Assembly: GCA_044370375.1 (NCBI GenBank)
Contig: JBILVQ010000128.1
Coordinates: forward strand, 1-8,726
From: JBILVQ01 sp044370375
GTDB taxonomy: Bacteria; Bacteroidota; Bacteroidia; UBA4408
DNA: 8,726 nucleotides
Reading direction: 5' to 3'
Shown: positions 5,539-8,726 of the stretch, one piece after another
How the letters are laid out: each line of letters starts with the position of its first letter
How positions within the stretch are numbered: the stretch's first letter is position 1
Notes under the pieces: generated by a model
The model's database searches: none
What the model was told of the DNA's origin: nothing
Seen by the model: only the letters and a program-made list of their open reading frames with translations
Program-made: the position numbers and the translations under genes

Positions 5539-7368
5539 TTAATTGAAACTGTCGCCACGAAGTTTGCGGTATCTTTTTCTCGCCTCAACGGTATAAAGAC
5601 TACCGGGATTATTCGTCAATACCTCTTGGTACAATTCCATGGCTTTGTCTTTGTTGATTAGCTTGAATTCGTTCAACTCGGCAAGATAAAATCTGGCATC
5701 ATCGCCCAGCAACTCAGTGCCAAAACCATCGATAATCTTTTGAAGGTAACTGGCAGCCAAAACATAGTTAGATTTCTTCATCGCTAGTTTGTACTTGCGG
5801 TATAAAACATCATCGGCCAGTGGGTGATTCAGGTAACCGGTGCTGATGCTGTCAAAGGTAATTTCCGCCAATGAATCCATGTTTCTGAAGGCAAGTAAAT
5901 CGCCTCTCGAAAAAATCGACAAGGGTACAAAATCTGAGTCGGGTGCATTGTCGATAATTACCAAGGATAGCTCCAAGGCATCATTTGCAATAAGCTTGCT
6001 GGTAGCGGCTTTCAGTACATCCAATTGCGCTTGGGCCCATTCAAATTCTCCTTTGTAAAACGATAGCCGAGCATTTTTTAACTTGGCTTCTTGCCCGATG
6101 GGCTCATGCTTAAACGATTTTTCTACCTGCGAATACAACAAGGAACATTCCCATAAATCACCCGTAAAAAGTAAAATATCTCCTAACTCAAGTTTACATT
6201 CTGCCAACAAGGCAGCAGGTGCGTTTTTATAATTGAGCGCTTCATCCAGCAAGGCAAAAGCTTCGGTGGTATTGTTCATATAAAAAGCCTTTAAATGCGC
6301 CAAACCACGCAGCAAGGGCAAAGTTTGTGCATTTCTTCCCAATTCATCAAGTGCTTTTTTGTAGGAGTCTTCTAGGTTGATTAAATCCGCAGCGGCATAG
6401 GTTGGTGCATTCGTAATTTTTTTATTCAATACATTCACCCATTCCATTCTGGCAAAAGAGTAGTAAGGATTATTGCTACCCTTGGCAATTTCTGCTTCGT
6501 AACATTTTAAAGCCACATCATATTCCTGATTGCTCATGCAAATGTTAGCCAGACTAATCAATTTGCCTGAATTACCATTCATTCTTTTGTCTAAAGATTT
6601 GCTCTGCGTAAATGCCGATTCGTAATCCTTTTGTTGAATGAAAAGCCAAATCAATAATTCTGCGAAAGCAAGCTTATCAGGGTTGCTTTGAATTTTCTTG
6701 AGCAATTGTTTTCTTAATTCTTCCTGTCGTGGACCCTTGTTATCTTCTCCTCCTATCAATCCCTGCATGATGTATTGAACCTGTTGCAAATACGCTTCAT
6801 TCATATCAATGGAATTCAGGTAAGAGGCAATGGCTCCGGGAAAATCATTTTTCGAAAGTAAAACCTCGGCAATTTCGTAATGGAAAGGATACATCCCATC
6901 CAGCACTTTCCTTCCTTTTTCGTAGGCCTTCAGTGCAAAATCGTATTCACGCAATGCAATAAAAGCCTGCGCCAATTGCATGATTTGCGATTGATCAGGT
7001 CCTATTTTATCAATAGCCTCTTCAAAGCTTTTCAAAGCCTTTTCATTGTCTTGTTGGGCACGCAACACACTACCCAAATCAACCAGCATCGACAATTGCT
7101 GTGGCTGCTTCTTGATTTGTTTCCTAATAAACTTCTCTAACTCTTTCCAATTACCGGTTTCTTTTACTGTTTTCAAATAGGCCACATAATAGGCCTGAGC
7201 TTGGGTTTCATTGTATAATTCCAGGTACAAATCTGCCGCCTTTTGGTAATCCTTTTCCTCATAGAATTGCTGCGCCAATTGTTCTTTTTCACTTTTCTGC
7301 GCCAGCAAATTTGTTGGCAAACCCAACATTGAAAGAACAACCAACAATATTTTGAAAAGGTTTTTCAA
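5539..7368 (-). CDS. Exported tetratricopeptide-repeat protein
   Basis: A 609-residue protein made almost wholly of TPR helices. The N-terminus MKNLFKILLVVLSMLGLPTNLLAQ is a classic signal peptide with probable cleavage near residue 23 or 24, so it should act in the periplasm or at the inner face of the outer membrane. TPR-like units with the small-residue pattern occur near 30-54 (FYEEKDYQKAADLYLELY), 97-120, 130-153 and 164-188, continue more loosely through the middle, and end with a unit near 558-590 (DKAMELYQEVLTNNPG). The last residues are basic (KRYRKLRG). No enzymatic domain is seen, so a scaffolding role is likely; the partner is unknown. The start is TTG at 7368, 4 bases after the lipoprotein's TAG; the next in-frame ATG (residue 14) would cut the signal peptide in half. 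It sits between the lipoprotein and DUF4286 genes in the serS-rsmA run, so it may work with the lipoprotein. Confidence 0.9.
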   Translation of the reverse strand: MKNLFKILLVVLSMLGLPTNLLAQKSEKEQLAQQFYEEKDYQKAADLYLELYNETQAQAYYVAYLKTVKETGNWKELEKFIRKQIKKQPQQLSMLVDLGSVLRAQQDNEKALKSFEEAIDKIGPDQSQIMQLAQAFIALREYDFALKAYEKGRKVLDGMYPFHYEIAEVLLSKNDFPGAIASYLNSIDMNEAYLQQVQYIMQGLIGGEDNKGPRQEELRKQLLKKIQSNPDKLAFAELLIWLFIQQKDYESAFTQSKSLDKRMNGNSGKLISLANICMSNQEYDVALKCYEAEIAKGSNNPYYSFARMEWVNVLNKKITNAPTYAAADLINLEDSYKKALDELGRNAQTLPLLRGLAHLKAFYMNNTTEAFALLDEALNYKNAPAALLAECKLELGDILLFTGDLWECSLLYSQVEKSFKHEPIGQEAKLKNARLSFYKGEFEWAQAQLDVLKAATSKLIANDALELSLVIIDNAPDSDFVPLSIFSRGDLLAFRNMDSLAEITFDSISTGYLNHPLADDVLYRKYKLAMKKSNYVLAASYLQKIIDGFGTELLGDDARFYLAELNEFKLINKDKAMELYQEVLTNNPGSLYTVEARKRYRKLRGDSFN

Positions 7369-7372
7369 GGCG

Positions 7373-8002
7373 CTAATTTTTTTGAGGAAGTGCTTTCAAC
7401 GAATCAAGAATTTTTTCTACTGCAGGATTCAAACTGTCGAACAATGCAACCCTGCTGGCTACTGCGGCTTTTTCCAATTGAATGAAATCAATTATTTTTT
7501 TTGCATTGGTGGCTTCGTTGGGCAAATGTTTTTTTAAGTCTTCTGCAGTCATTAACTCCTTTGAATAATCATGTTTCAGATCTTCTATTTGCTGTGCGCA
7601 AAGTTTTAATTCTTGCTTTACATAAGTTTGACGGTGTTTGCCATACTCTTCTGCTTTTTTTTCTTTTTCTGCTGCGGCTTCATCGCTAAGCGGATTTTCT
7701 TCCGGACCGGGATTTCCTGTTTTGTTTTTGCCGGCAATCCTCGCATAATTGCTGATGATCAGGGCATCTTCTCTTTTTAGCGTGTCTTTGAGCAATATCT
7801 GTAGGTCGCGAATATTGCTTTTTGCTTTTTGCTTTTTTGTTTCAAAAGCAGGGTAATCAATGGCTTCAAAATCTTTTGACGATTTTTCTAAGGAAGTCAA
7901 CAAACTGTCCATTTCCTTGATATAAGCATCATCTTTGGGTTGACTGCAGGCCATCATCAGTAACAGCAGACCAAAGGTAAGCTGTGAAAATTTTTTTTTC
8001 AT
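7373..8002 (-). CDS. Small putative lipoprotein, helical, function unknown
   Basis: From the ATG at 8002 the protein has 209 residues. Residues 1-19 (MKKKFSQLTFGLLLLMMAC) form a lipoprotein signal peptide: basic start, hydrophobic core and a lipobox ending in C19, the likely lipid-modified first residue of the mature protein. The mature part is charged and mostly helical, with a Lys/Glu-rich and Pro/Gly-containing linker (GNPGPEENPLSDEAAAEKEKK, about 92-112) between two helical stretches with coiled-coil character. I recognise no family domain. A start at 8020 (MDQLTS extension) is open but would overlap serS by 13 bases and put an acidic residue ahead of the basic signal region, so 8002 is preferred, leaving a 5-base gap. 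After C19 the sequence SQPKDD has its acidic pair at +6/+7, which is not a clear Bacteroidota surface-export signal. Probably co-transcribed with the TPR protein, and possibly its partner. Confidence 0.82.
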   Translation of the reverse strand: MKKKFSQLTFGLLLLMMACSQPKDDAYIKEMDSLLTSLEKSSKDFEAIDYPAFETKKQKAKSNIRDLQILLKDTLKREDALIISNYARIAGKNKTGNPGPEENPLSDEAAAEKEKKAEEYGKHRQTYVKQELKLCAQQIEDLKHDYSKELMTAEDLKKHLPNEATNAKKIIDFIQLEKAAVASRVALFDSLNPAVEKILDSLKALPQKN

Positions 8003-8007
8003 TGATG

Positions 8008-8726
8008 TTAATTGATCCATTCGAAACCGGTGTAAGGGACTAAGACTTTCGGGATTTTTATTCCTTCAGCACTTTGATTGTTTTCTAAAATAGCGGCCAC
8101 AATTCTCGGTAAGGCCAAAGCAGAACCATTCAGCGTGTGAGCTAACTGCGTTTTTTTGTCCTGATCTCTGTAGCGTAATTTTAATCGATTGGCTTGAAAG
8201 GTTTCAAAATTGGACACTGAACTAACTTCCAGCCATTTCTTTTGTGCGGCACTATACACTTCCATATCGTAAGTCATGGCTGAGGCAAAACTCATATCAC
8301 CACCGCATAAGCGCAGAATGCGAAAAGGCAATTCCAATTCCCTGATCAACGATGCTACATAGTCTTTCATTTCTTCCAGAATACGATACGAATCTGCCGG
8401 AGATGCAATTTGAACAATTTCAACTTTGTCGAATTGATGCAAACGATTCAGTCCGCGCACATCCTTGCCATAAGAACCCGCCTCTCTTCTAAAACAAGGT
8501 GTATAGCCTGTATTCATCAATGGCAATTCTTCTTCTTTTAGAATGACATCTCTGTACAAATTGGTAACAGGTACTTCGGCCGTAGGGATAAGGTACAAAT
8601 CATCAACTCCGCAATGGTACATTTGTCCTTCTTTGTCGGGCAATTGTCCGGTACCATAACCTGAATCTGCATTGACAAGAATGGGCGGTTGTATTTCTTT
8701 ATAGCCCGCGCGTGTTGCTTTATCCA
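8008..8726 (-). CDS. serS: Seryl-tRNA synthetase, C-terminal part (5' end beyond window)
   Basis: The visible 238 residues are the catalytic domain of class II seryl-tRNA synthetase, which charges tRNA-Ser and tRNA-Sec with serine in the cytoplasm. The frame is open to the window edge, so the ORF that begins at the TTG at 8643 is only an internal codon (the L of TGQLPDKEG). Landmarks in the visible fragment are GYKEIQPPILVN (7-18, around motif 1), GTGQLP (24-29), the serine-binding IPTAEVPVTN (46-55), motif 2 PCFRREAGSYGKDVRGLNRLHQFDKVE (76-102, read in parts), VSSVSNFETFQANR (167-180) and motif 3 LNGSALALPRIVAAILENNQ (198-217) with its conserved Arg at 207. About 185 residues, mainly the N-terminal tRNA-binding coiled-coil arm, are outside the window. 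The terminus is normal (TGFEWIN, TAA stop). It leads the run that continues into the lipoprotein gene 5 bases later. Confidence 0.97.
   Translation of the reverse strand, partial: DKATRAGYKEIQPPILVNADSGYGTGQLPDKEGQMYHCGVDDLYLIPTAEVPVTNLYRDVILKEEELPLMNTGYTPCFRREAGSYGKDVRGLNRLHQFDKVEIVQIASPADSYRILEEMKDYVASLIRELELPFRILRLCGGDMSFASAMTYDMEVYSAAQKKWLEVSSVSNFETFQANRLKLRYRDQDKKTQLAHTLNGSALALPRIVAAILENNQSAEGIKIPKVLVPYTGFEWIN

Noticed and set aside
6880..7689. Plus-strand ORFs of 61-86 residues opposite the TPR and lipoprotein genes.
   Set aside because: They are antisense shadows; their hydrophobic or His/Gln-rich composition reflects the complement of Lys/Glu-rich helices.
8641..8643. Apparent serS start at a TTG, giving a short 211-residue protein.
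   Set aside because: The frame continues upstream to the window edge with conserved SerRS sequence (GYKEIQPP, GTGQ), so the TTG is an internal leucine codon and the gene is truncated by the window, not by mutation.
1..8726. A new defence, mobile or secondary-metabolite system.
   Set aside because: No transposase, integrase, nuclease, toxin-antitoxin pair, CRISPR array or biosynthetic set is visible; the genes are housekeeping, envelope and glycan functions.

Overview
The window reads as a chromosomal stretch from a member of the Bacteroidota, probably near Flavobacteriales or Chitinophagales. Three things point there: a DUF4286 gene directly upstream of rsmA, the seryl-tRNA synthetase / lipoprotein / TPR protein / DUF4286 / rsmA gene order, and candidate promoters of the Bacteroidota -33 TTG / -7 TAnnTTTG type with no clear Shine-Dalgarno sequences. 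The assignment rests on recalled gene families and gene order, not on a database search. All genes lie on the minus strand, so transcription runs from high to low coordinates.

Region A (8726 to 4442) is a compact five-gene run: serS (5' end outside the window), a small lipoprotein, a secreted TPR-repeat protein, a DUF4286 protein and rsmA. The gaps are 5, 4, 10 and 4 bases, so this is very probably one operon. It joins two translation housekeeping functions (serine tRNA charging and 16S rRNA dimethylation) to three poorly characterised proteins, two of them exported. The TPR gene and rsmA both appear to start with TTG, each 4 bases after a TAG stop.

Region B (4441 to 3997) is the only long non-coding stretch, 445 bases. 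It holds a cluster of imperfect inverted repeats resembling decayed Bacteroidota REP-like intergenic hairpins, and a candidate apaG promoter at its low-coordinate end.

Region C (3996 to 1932) holds apaG and then pruA (P5C dehydrogenase of proline catabolism). Between them is a compact regulatory junction: a promoter-like pair starting inside the apaG stop codon, then a terminator-like hairpin whose T-run touches the pruA ATG. A strong symmetrical terminator follows the pruA stop codon by one base.

Region D (1852 to 50) has two visibly AT-richer genes, a class I methyltransferase of a type common in surface polysaccharide loci and a family 4 glycosyltransferase. They look like the edge of a cell-surface glycan locus next to core genes.

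I found no CRISPR array, transposase, tRNA, rRNA, phage gene or recognisable defence system, and no convincing new multi-gene system. The most interesting items are the apaG/pruA junction, the decayed inverted-repeat block and the uncharacterised exported proteins tied to serS and rsmA.
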